From assembly GCA_026786325.1 (NCBI GenBank), contig JAJAYH010000109.1, positions 1-10,554 on the forward strand: a stretch of DNA of 10,554 nucleotides, given 5' to 3'. How positions within the stretch are numbered: position 1 is the first letter of the stretch; the number at the start of each line of letters is the position of its first letter. This DNA is from Alkalinema sp. CAN_BIN05. Its GTDB lineage: Bacteria > Cyanobacteriota > Cyanobacteriia > Leptolyngbyales > Leptolyngbyaceae. The notes beneath the pieces are model-generated. The model ran no database searches. It was not told the origin of the DNA and was given only the letters and a program-made list of their open reading frames with translations. Below, piece by piece: positions 1 through 6,839 of the stretch. The position numbers and the translations under genes were made by a program.

Positions 1-363
1 GCCTTCACTCATCCTGAAGTAAGTTTTGTGGGGATGACGGAGCCAGCAGCCAAGGAAAAAGGCAAGGCCGAGGGGTTTGAAGTTCAGTCGGTGAAGAGCT
101 ACTTCAAGGGCAATGCAAAGGCGCTGGCGGAAGGCGAAACCGATGGACTCGCCAAGGTCATCTTCCGGCCTGACAATGGTGAAATCCTTGGGGTCCATAT
201 TTTTGGCCTGCACGCAGCAGACTTGATCCAAGAAGCGGCGAATGCGATGGCGATGAATCATTCGGTTCACGATTTGGCCTTCACCGTTCACACCCATCCG
301 ACGCTATCTGAGGTTTTAGATGAAGCCTTTAAACGGGCAGCAGGCGCAGGAGCTGGGCACTAG
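1..363 (+). CDS. lpdA: dihydrolipoamide dehydrogenase (E3), C-terminal part, cut by window start
   Basis: This is the E3 flavoenzyme of pyruvate dehydrogenase and related 2-oxoacid complexes. It reoxidises the lipoyl group with NAD+. Only the last 120 residues are present; the FAD and NAD domains lie upstream of the window, and the reading frame is open from base 1. What remains is the dimerisation domain. It starts with FTHPEVSFVGMTEP and contains GEILGVHIFGLHAADLIQEA. It ends with HTHPTLSE (residues 97-104 of the fragment), which carries the catalytic His-Glu pair that acts on the redox disulfide of the partner subunit. The usual form of this motif is HAHPTLSE, so the Thr is a mild variant. 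The HAADLIQEA stretch resembles the cyanobacterial/plastid type of E3. trpC follows on the same strand after 119 bases, an arrangement I recall from other cyanobacteria. The family is certain; the symbol follows cyanobacterial usage. Confidence 0.95.
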   Translation, partial: AFTHPEVSFVGMTEPAAKEKGKAEGFEVQSVKSYFKGNAKALAEGETDGLAKVIFRPDNGEILGVHIFGLHAADLIQEAANAMAMNHSVHDLAFTVHTHPTLSEVLDEAFKRAAGAGAGH

Positions 364-400
364 AATCATCGACCCAAGCTCATAACCTCGCCCAACTTAT

Positions 401-440
401 AGTCCCCCTTACCAAGGGGATTTAGGGGGATCGAGCCTTT
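401..440 (+). repeat. cyanobacterial C/G-run interspersed repeat, copy 1
   Basis: The stretch has AGTCCCCCTT, then an AAGGGGATTTAGGGGGATC arm, and ends in GAGCCTTT. CCCCCTT pairs with AAGGGG across a two-base turn, so a small hairpin can form. It matches the copy at 1542-1582 over nearly its whole length with a few differences. Repeats of this form (CCCCCTAAATCCCCC...) are common between genes in many cyanobacteria. It lies between lpdA and trpC. Confidence 0.7.
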
Positions 441-471
441 CATTAGTTCCGAAACTTCATACTTTTCTTTT

Positions 472-475
472 AGGA
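472..475 (+). promoter_or_regulatory. ribosome binding site of trpC
   Basis: AGGA lies 7 bases before the ATG at 483. It supports that ATG as the start, together with the cyanobacterial-type N terminus MLQIRRRPPTP that it gives. Confidence 0.6.
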
Positions 476-482
476 CCATCCC

Positions 483-1370
483 ATGCTGCAAATTCGCCGT
501 CGTCCGCCCACGCCATCTATTTCGGTTTTGGATTTGGAATATCGGATTGACACTCCAGAGTCGAAGCCTAATCACATTCTTGAAGAAATTGTTTGGAACA
601 AAGAGAATGAAGTCGATCAGATGCGAGAGAAGCTGTCTTTGGCTGAAATGCAGAAGAAACTAGCCCATGTGCCAGCAACCCGTGATTTTGTGGCGGCGCT
701 GCGATCGGGAAAAACATCCCCCGCTGTCATTGCCGAAGTCAAAAAAGCATCTCCCAGTCAAGGCGTGATTCGAGAAGATTTTGATCCCGTTGCGATCGCA
801 AAATCCTATGAACTTGGTGGTGCATCTTGTTTGTCGGTACTAACAGATGCCAAATTTTTTCAGGGAAGCTTTGAAAATCTGAGTCAGATTCGCAGCGCCG
901 TAGACTTGCCGCTGTTGTGCAAAGATTTCATTTTGTACGCATACCAAATCTGTTGGGCCAGAGTTCAAGGGGCGGATGCGGTGTTGTTGATTGCCGCGAT
1001 TTTGCCCGATAAAGATTTGCAGTCATTTTTGAAGATTGCTAAAAAATTAGGCATGGCCGCATTGGTCGAAGTGCATGATCTAGCCGAGTTCGATCGGGCC
1101 TTAGCCTTGGAGGGTGTGGAGCTAATTGGCGTTAATAATCGCGATCTTAAGGACTTCTCTGTCAATATTAATCTCACGGGTGAACTCGTGGCAGCACGAC
1201 AAAACGCGATTAAGGCAAAGAATATTATCCTCGTCGGAGAATCTGGGATTCATACCGCTAGCGACCTGAAAACGATCGCTAATGCTGGAGCAACTGCTGT
1301 TTTAATTGGGGAATCATTCATGCGACAGAGCGATCCAGGGCAAGCCTTAGCACAACTTTTGGCAAGCTGA
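483..1370 (+). CDS. trpC: indole-3-glycerol phosphate synthase
   Basis: This cytosolic enzyme of tryptophan synthesis closes the indole ring of 1-(2-carboxyphenylamino)-1-deoxyribulose 5-phosphate, with loss of CO2 and water. The protein has 295 residues. A cyanobacterial-type N-terminal extension of about 40 residues (MLQIRRRPPTP onward) precedes the TIM barrel. The family motifs are all visible: EVKKASPS at 85-92 with the catalytic Lys, CKDFI at 146-150 with the second Lys, EVHDL at 196-200, GVNNRDL at 216-222, GESGI at 252-256, and the phosphate-binding AVLIGES at 272-278. It is a stand-alone TrpC, not fused to TrpF. No other trp gene is nearby, as is usual in cyanobacteria, where trp genes are scattered. 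The start is backed by an AGGA ribosome site. The gene looks intact. Confidence 0.97.
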   Translation: MLQIRRRPPTPSISVLDLEYRIDTPESKPNHILEEIVWNKENEVDQMREKLSLAEMQKKLAHVPATRDFVAALRSGKTSPAVIAEVKKASPSQGVIREDFDPVAIAKSYELGGASCLSVLTDAKFFQGSFENLSQIRSAVDLPLLCKDFILYAYQICWARVQGADAVLLIAAILPDKDLQSFLKIAKKLGMAALVEVHDLAEFDRALALEGVELIGVNNRDLKDFSVNINLTGELVAARQNAIKAKNIILVGESGIHTASDLKTIANAGATAVLIGESFMRQSDPGQALAQLLAS

Positions 1371-1419
1371 TGGCCTGAGTTTACGGTTTTAGAGAGTGTT
1401 TTAGAAGTTAAAGGTTGTT

Positions 1420-1500
1420 GCAAAAAGCCCGATCCCCCTAGCCCCTACGCCCTTCGGGCAGGCTACGCCAAAAAAAAGGGGGAACCAGAATTAACTCATA
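1420..1500 (-). repeat. cyanobacterial C/G-run interspersed repeat, copy 2, interrupted
   Basis: The left part reads CAAAAAGCCCGATCCCCCTA, the reverse complement of the right end of the copy at 1542-1582. The right part is an A run followed by GGGGGAA. A short element at 1446-1469 separates the two parts where other copies continue directly, which suggests a nested insertion. With copy 3 it forms a large inverted repeat that could fold as a hairpin 3' of trpC. Confidence 0.65.
1446..1469. repeat. short palindromic element nested in copy 2
   Basis: TACGCC is repeated directly at 1446-1451 and 1464-1469 around a 12-base core. GCCC-TTC-GGGC at 1449-1459 is a tight hairpin overlapping the left repeat. 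The sequence ACGCCCTTCGGGCAGGCTACGC resembles a small interspersed element seen in cyanobacterial spacers, from memory only. The flanking 6-base direct repeat could be a target duplication or part of the element. Confidence 0.55.
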
Positions 1501-1541
1501 GTGCCTCTAGGCTTTGTGAAGGGGAACTGGAATTTAAACTC

Positions 1542-1582
1542 ATAGTCCCGCTTTTTAAGGGGGATTTAGGGGATCGGGCTTT
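1542..1582 (+). repeat. cyanobacterial C/G-run interspersed repeat, copy 3
   Basis: It reads CATAGTCCCGCTTTTTAAGG and then GGGATTTAGGGGATCGGGCT. It has the same orientation as copy 1 and is inverted relative to copy 2. The sequence just before it (GGGGAACTGGAATTTAAACTCATAG, about 1520-1545) is a near repeat of GGGGGAACCAGAATTAACTCATAG at about 1477-1500. This part of the spacer has therefore also been duplicated. Confidence 0.65.
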
Positions 1583-1671
1583 TGATGCCAACATGAGGAC
1601 TTCTCCAACGATCGGATTTAAGGTTTATTTCAGTTCCATTTCATTTCCCTGTTGTAAGAGTGTGTTCTACT

Positions 1672-1941
1672 ATGTCAGTTCCATTACCGTCTCATATTCA
1701 TTACGAGATTTTGCTACAAATGTTGGAGCGCCAGTCTTTGTTTGCAACAAATGAATATCCTCGTCAACGAGTACAGGTTCAGCAGTTAATTATTATGCTG
1801 CGAAAAGCATTGACCCAACAAAAACAAATAGAAGAAGACCTCGAGCGCCTCCATATTCCCGTGGAGTATCGCTGGTCAATCACTCAAGATGCTCCTTCAC
1901 CTAGCGACTCGATCGCTCCGAACCATGGCGGAACTCTCTGA
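1672..1941 (+). CDS. small conserved-looking protein of unknown function
   Basis: I do not recognise a family. The protein is 89 residues from the ATG at 1672. A GTG at 1660 would add four residues, and a weak TAAGAG stretch lies just upstream of the ATG. It is soluble, with no signal peptide or membrane segment. Residues about 8-65 look mostly helical: HYEILLQMLERQSLF, then PRQRVQVQQLIIMLRKAL, then QQKQIEEDLERLHIP. The C-terminal 20 residues are Pro/Ser-rich and likely disordered. The next gene begins inside its last codons, so the two are probably translated together and may act together. Amphipathic helices beside a coiled-coil neighbour suggest a small adaptor or partner, but that is inference. 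Confidence 0.7.
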   Translation: MSVPLPSHIHYEILLQMLERQSLFATNEYPRQRVQVQQLIIMLRKALTQQKQIEEDLERLHIPVEYRWSITQDAPSPSDSIAPNHGGTL

Positions 1942-2884
1942 ATCCATGCCATCAGAAATAGTCTTACATGAGATAAGCGATGATATTCAGCAATCATCGT
2001 CATTATTAGATTGTGAATTGTTGCCAGAACAGCTTTTAGAAGATCTGACAGCTTCTATGGAACTGATTCAGCATCAGGCCGATCGGATTGCCCAACTAGA
2101 ACGAGCCTTGGATCAAACCTTGGTGCAGGTCCATGATGTCCGATCGCAACTGGTGCGGCAAGAATGGATCGAAGAACAACTTGCGGCCACGGAAGAGTTT
2201 GCTAATGTTCAACAACAGGCCATTTTGCATTTGAAAGGCCGGATTGACGATCGGACATCATCGGCTGAAAATGTTGTCGAAAATCCAATCGTCAGAAATC
2301 AAGCTGATATTAGCGCCACACCATCGGCTCGATTGGAAGTGCGTTATGTTCAAGCCCAACAACAAATTCAGGCACTTTCACAAAAACTACGAGAAGACTC
2401 AATTCAATCGACGACCTTGCCAGAAATGACGGATGCAGAACGGGAGGAAACCTGGTGGCGCGAACAATTAGTGACATTGGAAGCTGAATTGGCCAAGCAT
2501 TTGCAAACCCAGGCATTTCTTCAACAAGCATGTACTGAGATGGAACACGATCGAGATTTAGACCAATGCCGCATTTTGGAACTGGGCAGTCAATCGGCTG
2601 AAATGCAAGAACAAATCCTGCGTCAAGCTCAGCAATCTAGTGAATATGAAGCCGCCATTCAACATTGGAAAGATCGATTCTATCAACTTCAAAATCAAAT
2701 GCTGAGTATTCTGGAACTGTACGATCAACTCAGTGAACCGATTCCCGATGCGATCGCGAATCTCCTCGATTCATTGCCCCAGCCGACGGTTTCTGAACAA
2801 ATGCAAAGTCTTCGCCGAGCCTTGCCCCGTCGTAGTGATTTACCTGATTTTTTGCAGCGACGACGAGGTGGCCGTAAGAATTAG
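1925..2884 (+). CDS. Gln-rich coiled-coil protein of unknown function
   Basis: This is a protein of 319 residues from the ATG at 1925, which overlaps the previous gene by 17 bases. An ATG at 1946 and an upstream ATG at 1889 are alternatives; none has a clear ribosome site. Long helical, Gln/Glu/Leu-rich stretches with heptad-like spacing occupy about residues 40-108, 137-158 and 172-268. A Ser/Asn-rich linker (about 110-135) separates the first two. The C terminus is different: EPIPDAIANLLDSLPQP is followed by a basic tail (RRALPRRSDLPDFLQRRRGG) that could bind nucleic acid, membrane or an acidic partner. No signal peptide, membrane span or enzyme motif is visible. The context suggests a structural or scaffold protein working with the small upstream protein. 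The gene stops 8 bases before the stop codon of the convergent LRR-kinase gene. Function is unknown. Confidence 0.8.
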   Translation: MAELSESMPSEIVLHEISDDIQQSSSLLDCELLPEQLLEDLTASMELIQHQADRIAQLERALDQTLVQVHDVRSQLVRQEWIEEQLAATEEFANVQQQAILHLKGRIDDRTSSAENVVENPIVRNQADISATPSARLEVRYVQAQQQIQALSQKLREDSIQSTTLPEMTDAEREETWWREQLVTLEAELAKHLQTQAFLQQACTEMEHDRDLDQCRILELGSQSAEMQEQILRQAQQSSEYEAAIQHWKDRFYQLQNQMLSILELYDQLSEPIPDAIANLLDSLPQPTVSEQMQSLRRALPRRSDLPDFLQRRRGGRKN

Positions 2885-2892
2885 GATGGATA

Positions 2893-4227
2893 TTAATACG
2901 CAGACATGGTTTGGTGATAATTCTTTAAATACAATTGACGATCAGTTAGCTGTCTCAAAATTAATCTAAATGTAGGTCGTAGGAATGGACTCGGTTGTAG
3001 GCATGATTGTTGTAATTGTCGCAACATCAACACCGGTTCATTCTCTAGGCATCGATCGAGTAAATCTTCCAACAAACATCCAAACGCCCGCACTTCTAAT
3101 TGTTCTAATTTAAGCCCAAGTGCTGATCCGGGTTCATAAAGCGAAGCTGCCCCGAAATCACTCAATACTGGTTTGCCCGATCGATTAACCAAAATATTAT
3201 GAGCATAAAGATCACCGTGGGAAATACCCCGATCGTGCAAATGAGCGGCGGCGGATGCGATACCTTGAGCAATTTTTAGAATGAGTGATGGTGTAAAGGT
3301 CCGATGACTCTCAAAGGTATCTCTTGTACAGGACTCAAAATTTGGCGGTCTACCCAAAATTTCAAATTCCCTATCTAATAATGGCAATACTAATCCGCGC
3401 TGGCCCGACGGATGATTCACAATTTGCCCTAATACTCCCACTAGATTTTCATGGGAACCTGCCGCTAGACACGCCTGCATTTCACTTTCGGGCAAACCAT
3501 CACTCGTGACTGCGCCCTTAAAAATTTTGACCGCCACATCTAATATAGTGCCGTCATTTTGCCAAACAGCACGATGAATTATCCCGGATGCCCCTTCCCC
3601 CAATCGATCGCCTAATGTCAAATCTCGCCATGGAATATCGATCGGAGTCTGTAGTTTAAATGCTTGTCCTAAATTTCCGCCAAATGCCAACCAACTCAAC
3701 TTCGGCAACGTCAGTAACCACTCTGGCAATACATTTAACTGATTGGCTGCTAACCGGATTAATTCTAAATTTGTACAATTAATTATCTCCTGGGGCAATA
3801 CCTTCAATTGATTTCCAGCCAGCATTAGCTTTTGTAAAGACTTAAGTTGTCCGATTTGTGGTGGCAATTCTTCAATAGCATTATCGGTCAAAATCAACCA
3901 GCGCAATAATGGCGGAAGTGATGCACCTGAAACAACCCGAATCCGATTAGCTTTGAACCCAACCATCGACAATTGGGAACAGCGCCCTAATACTTCAGGT
4001 GAATGATCAAACTCATTTTGAGAAAGAAATAAAATCTTCAGGTTCTGAAGCCGATCGAAATCATCCGGTAACGATCGCAGTCGATTGTTCGACAAATCTA
4101 ACACTTCTAAGGTCGGAGCTAATTCTAAAATTTCAGGTGGAAATTCGGCTAAATCAGCACCGATCGTGATTTTCCATGAAGCTTTAAGCTGACCAGATCG
4201 TAATTGGGACAGTACTTCTAGTGACAT
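2893..4227 (-). CDS. leucine-rich-repeat protein fused to a serine/threonine-type protein kinase
   Basis: The protein is 444 residues from the ATG at 4227. An upstream ATG at 4299 would add 24 residues but would sit inside the start of the divergent gene, so I prefer the shorter form. Residues about 40-190 hold about seven 22-23-residue leucine-rich repeats (e.g. LEVLDLSNNRLRSLP, LQKLMLAGNQLKVLP). The kinase domain follows: glycine loop GEGASG at 210-215, VAVK with Lys234, a helix-C Glu near 247-249, catalytic loop HGDLYAHN at 337-344, and DFG at 357-359. The catalytic loop has HGD instead of HRD, and Tyr-Ala where Lys-Pro is usual. The later motif EVRAFG (378-383) lacks the usual Asp. The ATP- and Mg-binding residues are kept, so activity is likely, without RD-type activation. 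There is no membrane span, so it acts in the cytosol. Known as a family of cyanobacterial LRR-kinases; the target is unknown. Repeats probably bind a partner protein. Confidence 0.9.
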   Translation of the reverse strand: MSLEVLSQLRSGQLKASWKITIGADLAEFPPEILELAPTLEVLDLSNNRLRSLPDDFDRLQNLKILFLSQNEFDHSPEVLGRCSQLSMVGFKANRIRVVSGASLPPLLRWLILTDNAIEELPPQIGQLKSLQKLMLAGNQLKVLPQEIINCTNLELIRLAANQLNVLPEWLLTLPKLSWLAFGGNLGQAFKLQTPIDIPWRDLTLGDRLGEGASGIIHRAVWQNDGTILDVAVKIFKGAVTSDGLPESEMQACLAAGSHENLVGVLGQIVNHPSGQRGLVLPLLDREFEILGRPPNFESCTRDTFESHRTFTPSLILKIAQGIASAAAHLHDRGISHGDLYAHNILVNRSGKPVLSDFGAASLYEPGSALGLKLEQLEVRAFGCLLEDLLDRCLENEPVLMLRQLQQSCLQPSPFLRPTFRLILRQLTDRQLYLKNYHQTMSAY

Positions 4228-4283
4228 AAATAAATAGACTAGCTGATCAATTTTCGGGAATAATAGGAATAAATTCCCTTTAC

Positions 4284-4287
4284 GAGG
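4284..4287 (+). promoter_or_regulatory. ribosome binding site of the acyl-ACP synthetase gene
   Basis: GAGG lies 10 bases before the ATG at 4298. The 70-base divergent spacer (4228-4297) must hold the promoters of both this gene and the LRR-kinase. It also has a 6-base inverted repeat, GGGAAT at 4256-4261 and ATTCCC at 4273-4278. I cannot assign promoter boxes with confidence. Confidence 0.5.
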
Positions 4288-4297
4288 ACTCGAACCC

Positions 4298-6229
4298 ATG
4301 GCACGCCCATCTCCAACCCTAGCACCCCAAGAACGCGAAAATCTAGCGGCATCACAAGACTATCTTCAATGCACTAGCCTGCCAGAGGTTTGGGCTATAG
4401 CCGCCCGTAAATTTGCCAACACCACCGCAGTCTGTGACACTCACCGAGATCCCGAAGTCCGTATGACTTATGGGCAACTCCATCAACAAATGCAACAGTT
4501 TGCCGCCGGGTTACAGTCACTTGGCATTGTTCCGAGTGGCGAATCTTATCCAACGCGTGTTGCACTGATTTCCGACAATCAACCCAGATGGCTGGTTGCG
4601 GACCAAGGCATTATGTTGGCCGGGGCCGCAAATGTGGTGCGAAGTGCCCAAGCGGATAGTCAAGAATTACTATTCATTTTAAAAAATAGTGGAGCCGTTG
4701 CATTAATTGTTGAAGATTTAGCACTATTAAAAAAACTCCGATCGGGCTTGGATGATTTTGCCCTTAAATTCATTATTTTACTATCAGATGAAATCCCACC
4801 GAATGACTCCGATCGGACAATCTATAACTTCTCTCAAATCTTGGCCCTAGCTCCCAACGCTGAATTGATTCCCCATGGATTCGATCGGGACCAGTTGGCA
4901 ACATTAATGTATACGTCTGGTACCTCAGGAATGCCGAAGGGCGTAATGCTCACCCATGGCAATTTGATTCATCAACTGAATACGGCATCTTGTGTGTTGC
5001 TATTAAATGAAGGCGAGCGGGTGATGAGTATTCTACCCATTTGGCATACCTATGAACGCACATTTGAATACTTCATTTTTTCACGAGGTTGCACCCAGTT
5101 TTATACCAATATTCGTTATGTTAAAAAAGACCTGAAGGACCACAAACCCAAATATATGGTCGGAGTTCCACGGCTTTGGGAATCTATTTACGAAGGCATT
5201 CAGAAGCAATTTCGAGATCAACCCGCAGATAAGCAAAAACTGGTCAATCGCTTCCTCTCGGCTAGTCAAACTTACATCAATAGTAAACGAACACTACAAA
5301 ATTTACATCTAGATAATTTAAATCCAAGTTTTACAGACAAGCTCATTTCAGCGATCAAATTTCCGTTATTTTGGGTATTTCATAAAGTCGGCGACAAGTT
5401 AGTTTATTCCAAAATCCGATCGGGTATTGGCGATATTCAATATGTGGTGAGCGGCGGTGGATCTATTGCGGATCACTTGGAAGACTTCTTTGAAATTATT
5501 GGGGTCGAAGTTTTAGGCGGCTATGGCTTAACCGAAACCTCGCCTATTACGCACGTTCGTCGGCCTTGGCGAAACCTGCGCGGTGCAGACGGTCAACCGT
5601 TGATGTATACCGAAACGAAGATTGTCGATTTGGATTCTCGCCAACCTGTTGCAACTGGGAAAAAAGGGATTGTTCTTTTGCGCGGTCCCCAAATTATGAA
5701 GGGCTATTTTAATAATCCTGAAGCGACTCGCAAAGCGATCGATCCAGACGGTTGGTTTGATTCGGGTGATTTGGGCTATGTCACGGAGTGGGGGGATTTG
5801 GTTTTGACTGGGCGCGCTAAGGATACTATTGTTCTTAGTAATGGCGAGAATATTGAACCGCTGCCGATCGAAAATGCCTGTCTTCGTAGCCGTTATATCG
5901 ATCAGATTATGTTAGTCGGTCAAGATCAAAAGAGCATTGGAGCTTTGATTGTCCCCAACTTGGATGAACTTCAGCAATGGTATGCTCAAAAGGGTTACAG
6001 CGGCGACGTTGACCTGTCTAGCAAACCTGTTCAAGACTTGTTTAAAACAGAACTACTTCAGCGAGTAAAAGACCGAGCAGGCTACCGCTCAGACGATCGG
6101 ATTGCCGCGTTCCGACTACTCAGTGAGCCATTTACAGTAGAAAACGGCCTACTGACTCAGACCTTGAAGGTTCGGCGAAATGTGGTGATGGAGCAATATG
6201 CGGCTATCATAAACGAGATCTTTATCTAG
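4298..6229 (+). CDS. aas: acyl-acyl carrier protein synthetase / long-chain acyl-CoA ligase, AMP-forming
   Basis: This is an ANL-superfamily adenylating enzyme of 643 residues. It activates a free fatty acid with ATP to an acyl-AMP and passes it to a thiol. In cyanobacteria the single homologue characterised (Synechocystis slr1609) uses acyl carrier protein and recycles free fatty acids released from membranes. The order of motifs is standard: phosphate loop YTSGTSGMPKG at 205-215, IWHTYER at 248-254, GYGLTETSP at 408-416, GWFDSGDLG at 485-493, LTGRAKDTIVLSNGENIEP at 503-521, and the C-terminal catalytic Lys in QTLKVRR (Lys624). The VGQDQKSIGALIVPNLDEL segment (540-558) fits the cyanobacterial Aas group from memory. 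There is no membrane span; it is probably peripheral. The next gene starts within 20 bases of the stop, so they form an operon. ACP rather than CoA as acceptor is inferred from lineage. Confidence 0.9.
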   Translation: MARPSPTLAPQERENLAASQDYLQCTSLPEVWAIAARKFANTTAVCDTHRDPEVRMTYGQLHQQMQQFAAGLQSLGIVPSGESYPTRVALISDNQPRWLVADQGIMLAGAANVVRSAQADSQELLFILKNSGAVALIVEDLALLKKLRSGLDDFALKFIILLSDEIPPNDSDRTIYNFSQILALAPNAELIPHGFDRDQLATLMYTSGTSGMPKGVMLTHGNLIHQLNTASCVLLLNEGERVMSILPIWHTYERTFEYFIFSRGCTQFYTNIRYVKKDLKDHKPKYMVGVPRLWESIYEGIQKQFRDQPADKQKLVNRFLSASQTYINSKRTLQNLHLDNLNPSFTDKLISAIKFPLFWVFHKVGDKLVYSKIRSGIGDIQYVVSGGGSIADHLEDFFEIIGVEVLGGYGLTETSPITHVRRPWRNLRGADGQPLMYTETKIVDLDSRQPVATGKKGIVLLRGPQIMKGYFNNPEATRKAIDPDGWFDSGDLGYVTEWGDLVLTGRAKDTIVLSNGENIEPLPIENACLRSRYIDQIMLVGQDQKSIGALIVPNLDELQQWYAQKGYSGDVDLSSKPVQDLFKTELLQRVKDRAGYRSDDRIAAFRLLSEPFTVENGLLTQTLKVRRNVVMEQYAAIINEIFI

Positions 6230-6248
6230 TATGGGAATTTTAGGATCT

Positions 6249-6692
6249 ATGGAAACTTCTAACTTGATGATTCAGCGCCAAGTGAACATCAAAGCGATCG
6301 TAACTCCGCGTTGGAAAGAAGAGGCACAACAAGCTCTGCAAACCCAACTCAATCAAGTAGATGGACAGTTGCAAGGTTTGGATATGCAACTGCAACAGGT
6401 GTTGAGTGACATCCAAAAGCAATCGATTCAGCCACCAGGACCGGATACTCTTCAACAAATGGAAGGGGTGAAGATGCAGTTCAACCAAGGCAAAAGCGAA
6501 TTACTTGAGCAAAAGAACCAAGTGCTTCAACAGTTGCAACAGGTGCAGACCTTGAGCATTGAGCAACAGGTAGATCAAGGTCAAGTGGTCAGCAATTTCG
6601 CGATTCAGGTGGGCGACAATCTCATTTCTAAAATGAATGTCGAAATCTTGTTGCGCGATGGCATTGTTGAAGAAATTCGCGGTGATATCTAG
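6249..6692 (+). CDS. YlqD-family protein
   Basis: The protein is 147 residues from the ATG at 6249. An ATG at 6231, one base after the preceding stop, would add six residues (MGILGS). I chose 6249 because METSNLMIQRQVNIKAIVTP resembles the N terminus of cyanobacterial homologues as I remember them. A long Gln-rich coiled coil (about 24-107) is broken by a PPGPDT turn at 62-67, so it can fold back as a helical hairpin. The C-terminal 35 residues (VGDNLISKMNVEILLRDGIVEEIRGDI region) look like a small beta domain. No signal peptide or membrane span is seen. The YlqD family (PF11068) has no established function. Being cotranscribed with the acyl-ACP synthetase hints at a link to lipid or envelope work, but that is inference. 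An intrinsic terminator follows. Confidence 0.85.
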   Translation: METSNLMIQRQVNIKAIVTPRWKEEAQQALQTQLNQVDGQLQGLDMQLQQVLSDIQKQSIQPPGPDTLQQMEGVKMQFNQGKSELLEQKNQVLQQLQQVQTLSIEQQVDQGQVVSNFAIQVGDNLISKMNVEILLRDGIVEEIRGDI

Positions 6693-6726
6693 AGTTTGAC
6701 TATCTAGGATTCAAGTACTTACAATT

Positions 6727-6758
6727 AAAGGCGATCGGATTATCCGATCGCCTTTTTT
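6727..6758 (+). terminator. intrinsic terminator after the YlqD gene
   Basis: AAAGGCGATCGGA (6727-6739) pairs perfectly with TCCGATCGCCTTT (6743-6755) around a 3-base TTA loop, giving a 13-base-pair stem. A run of six T follows (6753-6758). It starts 35 bases after the stop codon and ends the acyl-ACP synthetase/YlqD unit. The stem contains the HIP1 core GCGATCG. The A run on the left means it could also work weakly on the minus strand, for anything read leftwards from the protease pseudogene. Confidence 0.9.
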
Positions 6759-6839
6759 ATTTCTGATTAAACTACTCTAAGTAACCTGGTCAAATGAAGT
6801 ATGAGGCCAGGTTAGCCTGCGCCATACACTGAGTCCTCT

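Larger units (their letters stand above)
1371..1671. other. gene-free spacer filled with repeats
   Basis: This is a spacer of about 300 bases between trpC and the small gene at 1672. I see no coding frame or RNA gene. Most of it (1420-1582) is made of two oppositely oriented C/G-run repeats, with a short palindromic element inside the first. The last 90 bases are T-rich and presumably hold the promoter of the downstream pair, but I could not pick out convincing -35 and -10 boxes. Confidence 0.7.

Noticed and set aside
366..575. A 69-residue open frame on the minus strand.
   Set aside because: It covers the spacer repeat and the start of trpC in antisense; the repeat creates the apparent coding run.
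2244..2531. Short open frames in other frames and strands inside the coiled-coil gene.
   Set aside because: They are shadows of a well-supported gene and have no start signals or family features.
4228..4299. A 24-residue N-terminal extension of the LRR-kinase from an ATG at 4299.
   Set aside because: It would take up the whole divergent spacer and share its start with the acyl-ACP synthetase start; MSLEVLSQLRSGQLK at 4227 is a more natural beginning.
6783..6813. Inverted repeat AACCTGG / CCAGGTT with a 17-base loop.
   Set aside because: A 7-base stem with a long loop and no T run on either strand is too weak for a terminator call; it may be chance.
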